Source of the DNA: Syntrophus sp. PtaU1.Bin005
Lineage (GTDB): Bacteria; Desulfobacterota; Syntrophia; Syntrophales; Syntrophaceae
DNA length: 40,155 nucleotides
NCBI GenBank assembly: GCA_002067745.1
Contig: MVRU01000019.1
Coordinates: 1 to 40,155, forward strand
Direction of reading: 5' to 3'
Made by a program: the position numbers and the translations under genes. The notes beneath the pieces were generated by a model. That model did not search any database, had not been told where the DNA came from, and worked only from the letters and a program-made list of their open reading frames with translations. Below, one piece after another: positions 16,847 through 24,495 of the stretch (position 1 is its first letter; each line of letters starts with the position of its first letter).

Positions 16847-17964
16847 TAACCCTGCTCCGGAGCTGTTCCCGGAACCGCTTCACCCGCCTTTACCGAAGCT
16901 TCTTCCTTCGAGAGCGGGGGCAGGCAGTTCAGGATCCTTTCCGCATCCTGATCCGTTACCGCCTTGCCGTACACCTCGGAATAGAAGGCCTTCATTTCTT
17001 GAATCATGTCCCAGTCCTGAAATTGTTCGGGGTAAAAGATCTTGGCCAGATGGATCATCAGGAGCACGCCCTCGCCGCTGGCATGATCCCAGGTGTAGAT
17101 CCCCCGGGGGAGATGATAAACCTTCCCGCTTTTGACGGCTTTCAGCGAAGCCCAGTCCGGATTCTTCTTCAGATCATCCGAGGGATCAAAATAGCCGCTC
17201 AGGAGGATAATATCCGGATCCCACAACAGCACCTGCTGCAGGGTCGCCGTGGCATGGTTGTCATCCAGCGCCGCCGGCAGGTAATTGCCGCCGGCGACCT
17301 CGGTGTTCCAGTGCATCACGCTGCCGTTTCCCTGGCTGCCCAGGGGGCTGCCGTGCAGACCGCCGTAATAAACCCTGGGCCTGTTTTTCTTTTCGGTCTT
17401 TGAGGTGATGGAGAGGATCTGCTGGACCTTCCGGTCGAAATAGCGGTTATATTGATCCGCCCTCGCTTTCGCGTCCGGTCCAAGAAGAGCGCCGAAAAAG
17501 GATATCTGCCGTTTAAAGTTCTGCCGATATTCATCGAGGCTCCCGGGTCTAGTGTCGGCGTTGAAGGTACAGACCGTTTTCAAACCGGCCTTGCTATAGG
17601 GTGACTCTTTCGTCATCCCGGGGGTATAGAGTACGAAATCAACGTTCATATCCCGCAGCTGCTCCGGCGTGACGCCCTTATTGGATTGAGCTTTTTTGAT
17701 CTCCGGATAGAGCCGGTAGGCCCAAGGTGATTGCTGTGCCATCAGGAGTATGGAATTGCCCCCGCCGAGGGTCATGATCTTTTCCGGAGACACGCAGTGC
17801 ATGCAGACGATTCTCTTCGGCTCGACCGGCACCTCGACCTTTTTGTCGCACATGTCGGTGATGATTTTGTGATCCCCGGCATAAAGGGGGATATTACCGA
17901 TACCGGCGCCGAATAATACGGTTAACAAAATACCCAACATAAAAAGAATCCTCCTGTTTTTCAT
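16846..17964 (-). CDS. FecB-like periplasmic binding protein, copy 1
   Basis: This 372-residue chelate-binding protein has the signal peptide MKNRRILFMLGILLTVLFGA and then DHKIITDMCDKKVEVPVEPK, as in iron-complex binding proteins. Further family segments are VTPEQLRDMNVDFVLYTPGM, LLWDPDIILLSGYFDP and WASLKAVKSGKVYHLPRGIY. ATG 17964 is supported by AAGGAGG 9 bases upstream; the frame extends further but without a site. It has a C-terminal tail rich in Glu and Ala. It follows the second DUF364 gene by 98 bp. Confidence 0.9.
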   Translation of the reverse strand: MKNRRILFMLGILLTVLFGAGIGNIPLYAGDHKIITDMCDKKVEVPVEPKRIVCMHCVSPEKIMTLGGGNSILLMAQQSPWAYRLYPEIKKAQSNKGVTPEQLRDMNVDFVLYTPGMTKESPYSKAGLKTVCTFNADTRPGSLDEYRQNFKRQISFFGALLGPDAKARADQYNRYFDRKVQQILSITSKTEKKNRPRVYYGGLHGSPLGSQGNGSVMHWNTEVAGGNYLPAALDDNHATATLQQVLLWDPDIILLSGYFDPSDDLKKNPDWASLKAVKSGKVYHLPRGIYTWDHASGEGVLLMIHLAKIFYPEQFQDWDMIQEMKAFYSEVYGKAVTDQDAERILNCLPPLSKEEASVKAGEAVPGTAPEQG

Positions 17965-18062
17965 TGATTGAACCTCCTTCAAGTTATATTGTCTGTACCG
18001 TCCTGCCGCAGAAATTGCCCTTTTCAAAAGAATTCCCCCTGCTCCTGGAGGTTCTCCTCTCC

Positions 18063-18830
18063 TCATTCCGCTCCCGCAAGCCTCCGGACGATATCGTCGT
18101 AATCCCTGATGATGCTCACAAAGCGAACGCCGCCATTCTTCTTGAGCTGAAGAAAAGAAGCCCCTTCGCTCACCGATTTCAGCACGACGTCCTTTTCCGT
18201 CACCACGCTCCCGGCGAGCATGTCGATGCCGTAATCGAAGAGCACCTCGGAGAGGGGCGTCGATGGCCCGAGAAGCATCTTGACGCTCCCTGTTCTGCAG
18301 AGCTTGAGAATGCCGGGGAGGGTATCGTTGATGAGGGTCGTACTGGAGATGACGACGATGTCCGACTGCGGGATAAGATCATTTCCGCTCTCTTCCGGAT
18401 AATCTCCCACCCTGGGCCGCTTTTCTATGATCCAGAGATTTTTGGCCTCTCTGGCCAGCGCATCGAGATAGGGGAAATGACCGATGACGGAGATATTCTT
18501 CCCCTTGCCCAGATCCTTGACCAGTTTCAGCCCCTCGACATCGGAATATCGGTTCGGGTCCACATCGATGAGGGAATTGATGACGGCTAGTCCCAGGGAT
18601 GCCCTTGCCATGCCGCCGCTGAGACCGTAGCGCGCCAGGCCGAGGGCGCTCATCTCCGTAAGATTGCCCTCCAGTCCCCCTCCATCCTCGTGGCTGCAGC
18701 CCCCCTGCGCCATGGTCGAGGCCAGACCGCAGCGCCTGCTCACCACGGCGGTCCAGGAGAGCCCTCTTCTCACCTCCTGGACCGGTGCATCTTCCTTGAC
18801 GGTTTTGAGAATATTCTCCAGAATGTCCAT
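18063..18830 (-). CDS. DUF364 (putative heavy-metal chelation) protein, copy 2
   Basis: A 255-residue DUF364/DUF4213 protein, predicted cytoplasmic because it has no signal peptide. The N-terminal domain shows EVRRGLSWTAVVSRRCGLAS and an HEDGG segment; the Rossmann part shows ISVIGHFPYLDALAREAKNL, SDIVVISSTTLINDTLPGIL and LLGPSTPLSEVLFDYGIDML. Ribosome site AAGGAG precedes ATG 18830 by 8 bases. It lies between exbD and the first binding protein, so it is built into the uptake operon. Its activity is not known; metal or chelate handling is proposed from the family structure and this context. Confidence 0.85.
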   Translation of the reverse strand: MDILENILKTVKEDAPVQEVRRGLSWTAVVSRRCGLASTMAQGGCSHEDGGGLEGNLTEMSALGLARYGLSGGMARASLGLAVINSLIDVDPNRYSDVEGLKLVKDLGKGKNISVIGHFPYLDALAREAKNLWIIEKRPRVGDYPEESGNDLIPQSDIVVISSTTLINDTLPGILKLCRTGSVKMLLGPSTPLSEVLFDYGIDMLAGSVVTEKDVVLKSVSEGASFLQLKKNGGVRFVSIIRDYDDIVRRLAGAE

Positions 18831-18843
18831 GCTGTGAACTCCT

Positions 18844-19224
18844 TTATTTTATTGTCTCCGTCTGGAGGCTTACCTGCCGAAATCCTGAATTTTTCACGAC
18901 ATCCAGGACATCCACAAAATTCTGCAGCGGGATGTCCCGGTCCGCCCGGATCATAAAGGGGCTGCCGCGGTCCAGCGACCGGATGCCATCCGCCAGCGCT
19001 TCAAGGGTGACCGATTGACCGGAAAAATAGATTTGACCGTTTCGGTCGATTTCTACGGTGCGAACCTTCAGCGTCTCCATCCGGTTCTGGGATGCCTTGG
19101 GAAGGCTCACCGGAATGCCTCCGGTGGCGATGAAGGTCGAGGTGGTCAGAACGATCGTCAGCAGGACCAGCATCACATCCACCAGGGGAATGACGTTGAT
19201 GTAGTCAAACTCCTTCTCTTCCAT
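18844..19224 (-). CDS. exbD: ExbD energy-transducing protein
   Basis: A 126-residue inner-membrane protein with a single N-terminal transmembrane helix, [20 protein letters not shown], that starts with the conserved Asp16 used in proton-driven work, and a periplasmic domain ([40 protein letters not shown]). With ExbB and TonB it powers the receptor. Its start overlaps the end of exbB by 20 bases. Confidence 0.93.
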   Translation of the reverse strand: MEEKEFDYINVIPLVDVMLVLLTIVLTTSTFIATGGIPVSLPKASQNRMETLKVRTVEIDRNGQIYFSGQSVTLEALADGIRSLDRGSPFMIRADRDIPLQNFVDVLDVVKNSGFRQVSLQTETIK

Positions 19225-19639
19225 GTTGAATCTCCCAGTTCATCAGAAGAACCTTGACCCGGCGCAGGAGCAGGTTGTAAAGAACCACGGAGGGAATCGC
19301 CACGCAAAGCCCCACAGCGGTCGCCTTCAGGGCCAGGGCGAGGCCGACCATGATTTTCCCCGTATCCAGAAATCCATCCCTGCCCAGAGTGTAAAAGGTC
19401 AGCATAATCCCACAGACGGTCCCGAGCAGACCGATATAGGGGGCATTGCTGCCGATCGTCGCGATGAGGTGCAGCTTCCGGGTCAGCTCCATTTCGAGGG
19501 TTTTCCGGTCCGTAAACTTCTCAAGCTGAATCTTTCTGTAGAGAAGGTGCCGTTCGATGGCGATCCCCACAGAGATCAAGCTCAAGAAAACAAGGAACCA
19601 GATAATTCCGTAATCCACTGCTTCTTTCAGCCATTCCAT
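19205..19639 (-). CDS. exbB: ExbB/TolQ-like proton channel protein
   Basis: A 144-residue protein with three hydrophobic segments and the family core [20 protein letters not shown] and [20 protein letters not shown]. It is a short ExbB compared with the enteric form (about 240 residues), as is common in operon-specific sets. It forms the motor with ExbD. It is upstream of exbD with overlap and 84 bp after the ABC ATPase gene. Confidence 0.93.
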   Translation of the reverse strand: MEWLKEAVDYGIIWFLVFLSLISVGIAIERHLLYRKIQLEKFTDRKTLEMELTRKLHLIATIGSNAPYIGLLGTVCGIMLTFYTLGRDGFLDTGKIMVGLALALKATAVGLCVAIPSVVLYNLLLRRVKVLLMNWEIQHGREGV

Positions 19640-19723
19640 TCTTGTCCTCTTTCCTGATGGCTTAACGTTTTAATAGCTGGTTCATAAAATCGACATGTCC
19701 AAACCGCCTGCGCCCGGATCGCC

Positions 19724-20590
19724 TCATGCCCCTTGAATGACCGCACAGGGAAGTGGGCTGTCCGAATCGTCCAGCACCCTTGGAGAATGGCCGAACCCCG
19801 CACAGCCGCAGATGGTCTGGGGAACGCATACCCGCAGGGATCCTGTGAGCTTCAGCACGTTGACCCTGGCGTTATAAAGGGAAAAGAGATTCTCGGAACT
19901 GATGATCTCGTCGCATTTTCCGTCCGCTGCGATGGCGCCGTTCTTGATCAGAATGGCACGGTCCGCGATCCAGAGGGCGTGTTCGGGAGAGTGCGTCGAT
20001 TTGATAAAGGTGTATCCTTCCCGGGACAATTTGATGATCTGATCGAGGAGCCGCAGCTGGTTCCCGTAATCGAGACCACTGGCCGGTTCGTCCATGATGA
20101 AGGTCTTTGCCCCCTGGGCAAGGGCCCGTGCAATGAGGGTCAACTGCCTCTCGCCGCCGCTGATTTCCGTGTACGCCCTGTCCGCAAGATGTGAAATGGA
20201 AAGCCTCTCAAGGGCATCGCCTGCGATCCGCTGGTCGGTCTTCGAATAGCGAAAGAAGAACGGCTTGTAGGGAATCCTCCCCATGAGCACCACATCCATC
20301 ACGGTATAGGGAAAGGAACTCCTGTGGATCTGCGGGACATAAGCGATTTTTCTGGCAAGTGCTCTTGAACCTATCTGTCCGATATTTCGGCCGTTAAGGA
20401 AAACATCGCCATTGGCGGGACGGAGAAGACCGAGCATGATCTTGATCAGGGTGCTTTTCCCGCAACCGTTCGGCCCCAGCAGGGTCACGATTTCACCTTC
20501 ACCGATGGCGAAACTGACGTCACTGAGCACGATCTCCCGGGTATAGCCGAAAGAAATATGTTCCACTTCGATCAGGGATTTCAGTTCCAT
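19724..20590 (-). CDS. FecE-like ABC transporter ATPase
   Basis: A 288-residue ATPase of the iron-chelate/cobalamin class. Walker A is GPNGCGKST (39-47), the Q-loop Q87 is in YVPQ, the signature is SGGERQ (144-149), Walker B is TFIMDEP (163-169) and the switch His is H200 in KSTHSPEH. After about residue 250 it has an extra tail with four Cys (RVCVPQTICGCAGFGHSPRV and PLPCAVIQ) that most FecE proteins lack and that might bind metal. It overlaps the permease gene by 10 bases. Confidence 0.92.
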   Translation of the reverse strand: MELKSLIEVEHISFGYTREIVLSDVSFAIGEGEIVTLLGPNGCGKSTLIKIMLGLLRPANGDVFLNGRNIGQIGSRALARKIAYVPQIHRSSFPYTVMDVVLMGRIPYKPFFFRYSKTDQRIAGDALERLSISHLADRAYTEISGGERQLTLIARALAQGAKTFIMDEPASGLDYGNQLRLLDQIIKLSREGYTFIKSTHSPEHALWIADRAILIKNGAIAADGKCDEIISSENLFSLYNARVNVLKLTGSLRVCVPQTICGCAGFGHSPRVLDDSDSPLPCAVIQGA

Positions 20591-21624
20591 CCTTTTTTTG
20601 CCTTCCTCAAAATGATTACGAAAAAGGGGATGCCGATCAGAGCGGTGGTAATTCCGATGGGGATCTCCACCGTGAAGATCATCCGCGAAATGTCATCGAC
20701 GACAATCAGATAAATGGCCCCGATGAGGGCGCTTGCCGGAACAAGGATCTTATTGTCGGGCCCCACCAGCATCCGGGCTATATGGGGAATGATGAGCCCC
20801 ACCCAGCCGATCATTCCCGCCAGCACGACGGTCAGCGCACTCATCAGCGTCGCCAGAAAGATGAGGGCCAGACGGATCCCCTCGACAGGAATGCCCAGCG
20901 ACCGCGCCTCTTCATCCCCCATGCTCAGGGCATTGAGATACCCGGAAAACAGGATGACGAGCGCGATGCTCGCCGTTTGAGGAATCCCGGCAGCCAGCAG
21001 GCTTTTACCATCCACGAGGGACAAACCGCCCATGAGCCACTGGGTGATGGCGGGCAGCTGGTTGTAGGGATCGGCGATATATTTGATGACGGATAAAAGG
21101 GAAGTGAAAAGCGCACTGCTGATGACGCCGCCGAGCACGAGAAGAAGGATGGTATTGCCTTTGTGGATCCGGGCAATGCCCACGGAGAACAGGACGGCAA
21201 GAAAACCGAAAAGAAACGTCAGGATCTGCACGGCAATCCAGTTTTTGAAAAAAACCATTCCAAACGCTGCGCCGAATGAGGCCCCTGCCAGAACGCCAAG
21301 AAGGGAGGGCGACACGAGGGGATTGACAAACATGGCCTGAAAGGCGGTCCCCGCTACGGCAAGCGAAGCACCGATGAGGATGGCCGCGATAATCCGGGGC
21401 ATCCGAATCTCGAGGAGCAGGCTCTCCAGAAGACTGTATCGTTCAGGGTCCATGCTGCCCGCACCGAACATTTTCATAAGGAAGAAGTTTCCGATATCAT
21501 TAAGCATAATAGGATATTTGCCAAGGGTCAGCGAAAAGGCCACCGTAAGAACGAGAAGAAGCGACAGCATCGGAAAAAGAAGATTGCGTTTCATAGATCG
21601 AGGATCTGCCGTCTGATGGTTCAT
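20581..21624 (-). CDS. FecCD-family ABC permease
   Basis: A 347-residue polytopic permease of the BtuC/FecCD class that passes chelates through the inner membrane, probably as a homodimer because only one permease gene is present. About ten hydrophobic segments are seen, with family blocks RMPRIIAAILIGASLAVAGT, FQAMFVNPLVSPSLLGVLAG, GWVGLIIPHIARMLVGPDNK and DDISRMIFTVEIPIGITTAL. The ATG at 21624 overlaps the tonB stop as ATGA. Confidence 0.93.
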   Translation of the reverse strand: MNHQTADPRSMKRNLLFPMLSLLLVLTVAFSLTLGKYPIMLNDIGNFFLMKMFGAGSMDPERYSLLESLLLEIRMPRIIAAILIGASLAVAGTAFQAMFVNPLVSPSLLGVLAGASFGAAFGMVFFKNWIAVQILTFLFGFLAVLFSVGIARIHKGNTILLLVLGGVISSALFTSLLSVIKYIADPYNQLPAITQWLMGGLSLVDGKSLLAAGIPQTASIALVILFSGYLNALSMGDEEARSLGIPVEGIRLALIFLATLMSALTVVLAGMIGWVGLIIPHIARMLVGPDNKILVPASALIGAIYLIVVDDISRMIFTVEIPIGITTALIGIPFFVIILRKAKKGWN

Positions 21625-22475
21625 GTCTTCAGAGCGTAGGTGACGGGAATGACGAGTTCCGCCCGCACAGGCGGCTTCGGAAAGGGCTGGACCTCACGAA
21701 TCGTCTCCACGACGTTCCTGTCCAACACGACGTATCCCGAACTTTCAACAATCCTTATGGTCTCCACCTTTCCATCCTCCCGGATCATGAATGACACTTT
21801 CACTTTTCCCTGCCAGCCGTTCTTCCTGGCCATCGGGGGATACGTGAGATTTTTCAATATAAGGTCGCGGATATAGGCAAAGTGTTCCCGCAAATAGCGG
21901 CTCTTCAGCCCCTCCCTGGATTCGCGGCCCTTTCCCGCTCCCTCACTGCCGTCTGCACCGTTCCTCATGCGACTGCTGCTTCCCGCTCCGATTCCGGCGC
22001 CTGCAACAGATGCAACGCTTTCCTCATGGGCGCCGGAACCAACAGCCTTTAGCGGAGCGGCCGTCTCAACCGGCGTCTTGTCAAGCAGGGGAACGGCATC
22101 CTTCGCCGGTTCAACGGAGGCCCTGTCCACTGCCGGAGCGGGATCAGATGAACGTGCCTTGCGGATCGGGCTCTGCCGGGAGAGTTTCTCTCGGATCGGA
22201 AGGCTCTGAGTCTTTTTTCCGGCCGCCGTTTCCTGGCGGCTTTCTTCCAGACTCCCGCCCGGCGGCTCCAAAGTCAGGAAAACTCTTGGGGTCTCGGAAT
22301 ATTGAGCGGACAGGTTCCCGGAAAACAGGATCACCGCGACGCAAAAGGCATGAAAAACAAGGGACAGGAGCATTCCCTTGCAGGTGCGGATTTGCCGATC
22401 CGTCATTGTTGGAACAGAGTTCGTCTCCCCGCAGTTCGATCGCCCCGCTTCCATACCTGAAGAGCACGTGCGCAT
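21621..22475 (-). CDS. TonB-like energy transducer
   Basis: A 284-residue protein with an N-terminal membrane anchor (GMLLSLVFHAFCVAVILFSG), a long low-complexity periplasmic spacer and a C-terminal TonB domain (about residues 195-284) with LTYPPMARKNGWQGKVKVSF, VETIRIVESSGYVVLDRNVV and PFPKP. It links the ExbBD motor to the receptor. ATG 22475 is kept because TAAGAGG lies just upstream; an internal ATG at 22406 is a possible alternative. The gene is 14 bp after fmdE. Confidence 0.9.
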   Translation of the reverse strand: MRTCSSGMEAGRSNCGETNSVPTMTDRQIRTCKGMLLSLVFHAFCVAVILFSGNLSAQYSETPRVFLTLEPPGGSLEESRQETAAGKKTQSLPIREKLSRQSPIRKARSSDPAPAVDRASVEPAKDAVPLLDKTPVETAAPLKAVGSGAHEESVASVAGAGIGAGSSSRMRNGADGSEGAGKGRESREGLKSRYLREHFAYIRDLILKNLTYPPMARKNGWQGKVKVSFMIREDGKVETIRIVESSGYVVLDRNVVETIREVQPFPKPPVRAELVIPVTYALKT

Positions 22476-22489
22476 CGCCTCTTACCCGC

Positions 22490-23074
22490 TCAACCTTCCG
22501 TCTTTACGCAATAATACTTCTTTTTCTCAAAGCATGGCCTGCAGAGCGTTGCCCCCTCACCGTTCATCTCCCGCCCATCGAGAACATCTTCCCCGCAAAG
22601 GGCGCACCGACAGCGGCGGACGGGCTTGCCGGGCATGTCTTCGGAACGCAGAGGGACTTCGACCTCGGTGACGGACAAAAGCTTCTCTTCGCTGAGGCCT
22701 CCGAAGTCGGTTTCACTTCCGCCGTCTTCGCCGTCCTCTCTTTTGTGTTTGACTGTCACCCGCACCGCTTTTTCCGTTTCCAGATTTACAAAGGTTGCCG
22801 CCATCTTCCCGTAATCGAGGACCTTCATGGTTCTTTTTCCCGGTCTGCATCCGGTCAAGGCCATGATCGCATCCGTCGCGCAGCGATCGATTTCCACAAA
22901 GACCATCAATTTTTTCCCATCCGCCCCCTTGGGATCCGCAATGCCCAGTTTTCGCAGGGCACTCATGGTCATCCTCGTTCCGATCTGAATGCCGCCGCAG
23001 ATGTCTCCATGAAAGCGTCCCGCCTCTTCCAGCAGTATGGCGTACTGATCCCTAGCCTGTTGCTCTTCGGTCAT
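22490..23074 (-). CDS. FmdE domain protein with zinc ribbon
   Basis: A 194-residue soluble protein. Its N-terminal FmdE domain (EEAGRFHGDICGGIQIGTRM, then EIDRCATDAIMALTGCRPGK) is named after a gene in molybdenum formylmethanofuran dehydrogenase operons; its function is not settled. The C-terminus has a four-Cys ribbon, CALC (157-160) and CRPC (178-181). The first Cys motif reads H-G-D-I-C where many relatives have H-G-H-x-C. It overlaps the DUF364 gene upstream by 23 bases. It is likely a cytoplasmic metal-handling or regulatory protein of the uptake system. Confidence 0.88.
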   Translation of the reverse strand: MTEEQQARDQYAILLEEAGRFHGDICGGIQIGTRMTMSALRKLGIADPKGADGKKLMVFVEIDRCATDAIMALTGCRPGKRTMKVLDYGKMAATFVNLETEKAVRVTVKHKREDGEDGGSETDFGGLSEEKLLSVTEVEVPLRSEDMPGKPVRRCRCALCGEDVLDGREMNGEGATLCRPCFEKKKYYCVKTEG

Positions 23075-23939
23075 TGTCTCTCCTCGTTAATTGTTCGATC
23101 CGTTCCTCGTTGAGCACATTGATCTTTTTGAAGCAGCGGCCGAAAAGCCGATAGGCGCCGCCTCCCTCGGCAATGATCTCCAAAGCCGCATCGCTGTCCG
23201 TCACGATGGCGGTTCCGACCAGGGCCACCCTGCGCCGGAAGAGGGGCCCCGGGACAAAGCCCGCCGTTGGTCCCGCAACGGCCACGACGGCCTCTCGCGG
23301 AACAAGCTGGAGGAGAGACTCAATCGTACCGTTGGCGACGGTCGCCCCGGTAAAAACGGCCGTCTCGCACTGCGCCAGGGTTTTCGCCGTATGCTCCGGA
23401 GAAACAAATTCCCCACAGGCCGATTCGACTTCGCTCCGACTTTCCTTTTTGTAATCAATGACTTGAATTTTCCCGGCCCCCAGTTTCTTCAGGCGTTTCA
23501 GGAGTGGAATGATCGCCCCCACCATGCAGATCCGCCGCCCGGCAAAAAGATGCGAGACATCCGAGAGGTCCGTGTTCTCCGCCAGAACATATCGTTCCTC
23601 CCGGAAAAGGGGCACGGAGAGGGCATTGATCGCCGCCAGCCGAAGGATATGGGCAAAGGGACTTGACAGGGTACCGGACAAAACGTCCTGTACAGGCATC
23701 CCGGAAATGGGAGGGAAATCTTCCCGCAGAATCTGCCGGCCTGCATCCGCCACCGTTTCGGGCGGCGTGTAGGCAACCCCTCCGGAACCGTTGGAGAGTT
23801 TTACGCCCGTAAAAAAAACGCCGACCACCAGCCTCTCAACAAAGAGAGATTCCATGGCGGCTCCATAATGACAGCGGAGAACATCCGCTGCTTCGTTAAG
23901 GATGGACAATGAATTGCTTTGATTAAAATGACCGGTCAC
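23052..23939 (-). CDS. DUF364 family protein, copy 3, first gene of the uptake operon
   Basis: A 295-residue protein of the DUF364 type, longer and more divergent than the other two. Matching parts are FVERLVVGVFFTGVKLSNGS, MVGAIIPLLKRLKKLGAGKI, ETAVFTGATVANGTIESLLQ and VAVAGPTAGFVPGPLFRRRV. I chose GTG 23939 (VTGHFNQSNSLSILNEAADV) because GGGGAGGAGA lies just before it; the frame is open back to 24131, but the extra residues look unlike the family. It overlaps fmdE by 23 bases. It leads the operon that ends with the receptor. Confidence 0.82.
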   Translation of the reverse strand: MTGHFNQSNSLSILNEAADVLRCHYGAAMESLFVERLVVGVFFTGVKLSNGSGGVAYTPPETVADAGRQILREDFPPISGMPVQDVLSGTLSSPFAHILRLAAINALSVPLFREERYVLAENTDLSDVSHLFAGRRICMVGAIIPLLKRLKKLGAGKIQVIDYKKESRSEVESACGEFVSPEHTAKTLAQCETAVFTGATVANGTIESLLQLVPREAVVAVAGPTAGFVPGPLFRRRVALVGTAIVTDSDAALEIIAEGGGAYRLFGRCFKKINVLNEERIEQLTRRDNDRRATG

Positions 23940-24126
23940 ACTCTCCTCCCCTGCAGATTTCTTTACATCGCTGAACCTGACCGACGATTTCACACACCCC
24001 TTTACCCCTGGCATCCGCCGTTCTCCTGGACGACGACAGGAAGTGTCCCGTTTCGCCGATTTGACGGCATACCTTCCTTCATCACTCTCGTTTGGGAAAA
24101 AAGGCTGAATCGTCCATGCAGCGCAT

Positions 24127-24194
24127 AGCATATGCGGTCTTTAATATATGTGCCGTTGGGCATATGCTTTCTCGCGCATAATGTCAAGCATATT
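24127..24194 (-). promoter_or_regulatory. candidate promoter with four GCATA-type repeats
   Basis: AGCATATGC (24127-24135) and GCATATGCT (24160-24168) form an inverted repeat, followed by GCATAAT (24176-24182) and GCATATT (24188-24194). On the minus strand TTGACA (24187-24182) falls exactly between the last two repeats, and TATGCC (24164-24159) lies 17 bp further, inside the second repeat. This arrangement looks like an operator over a promoter about 190 bp before the first gene. Similar words occur before modA and mop. Confidence 0.45.
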
Positions 24195-24343
24195 CCTTCT
24201 TTTCCTTTAAAAATAACTATGACGAATGGCCTTTTCTCGGAAGGGATCTTTGGAGCGGAGGGCGTATCAGCAACTTCAAGAATGAAATCGATCTGTCGCT
24301 TCTGAATGTTATGAGGGTATTTGAAGAATTAATAAGGAATTGA
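24182..24343 (+). pseudogene. possible 3' remnant of an unknown gene
   Basis: A 53-codon frame without a start codon reads NNYDEWPFLGRDLWSGGRIS, then NFKNEIDLSLLNVMRVFEEL and IRN before its stop. The composition is that of a folded protein, but nothing precedes it except the motif cluster. It may be the tail of a deleted gene. I recognise no family. Confidence 0.25.
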
Positions 24344-24495
24344 TTTGCGGAAATATTTCGCGTCAGTTATGCGCAGAACCCATTAAGCCGGGATGGCGGG
24401 AGCGGCAACTTTTTTCACGAACATCGTTTCAGGATGGGACGATTACAGCCTTTCCTTTGACCCGAATTGGAAATCCGCCACACGGAAGGCGCTTC

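Larger units (their letters stand above)
23940..24495. other. intergenic region upstream of the uptake operon
   Basis: These 556 bases hold the operon leader and motif cluster (24127-24194) and a possible gene remnant (24182-24343). I see nothing else in 24344-24495, which leads to the 3' end of the CHASE2 kinase gene. Confidence 0.6.

Noticed and set aside
22010-23113. 367-codon plus-strand frame across tonB and fmdE
   Set aside because: It is antisense to two genes with clear domains and has no domain itself.
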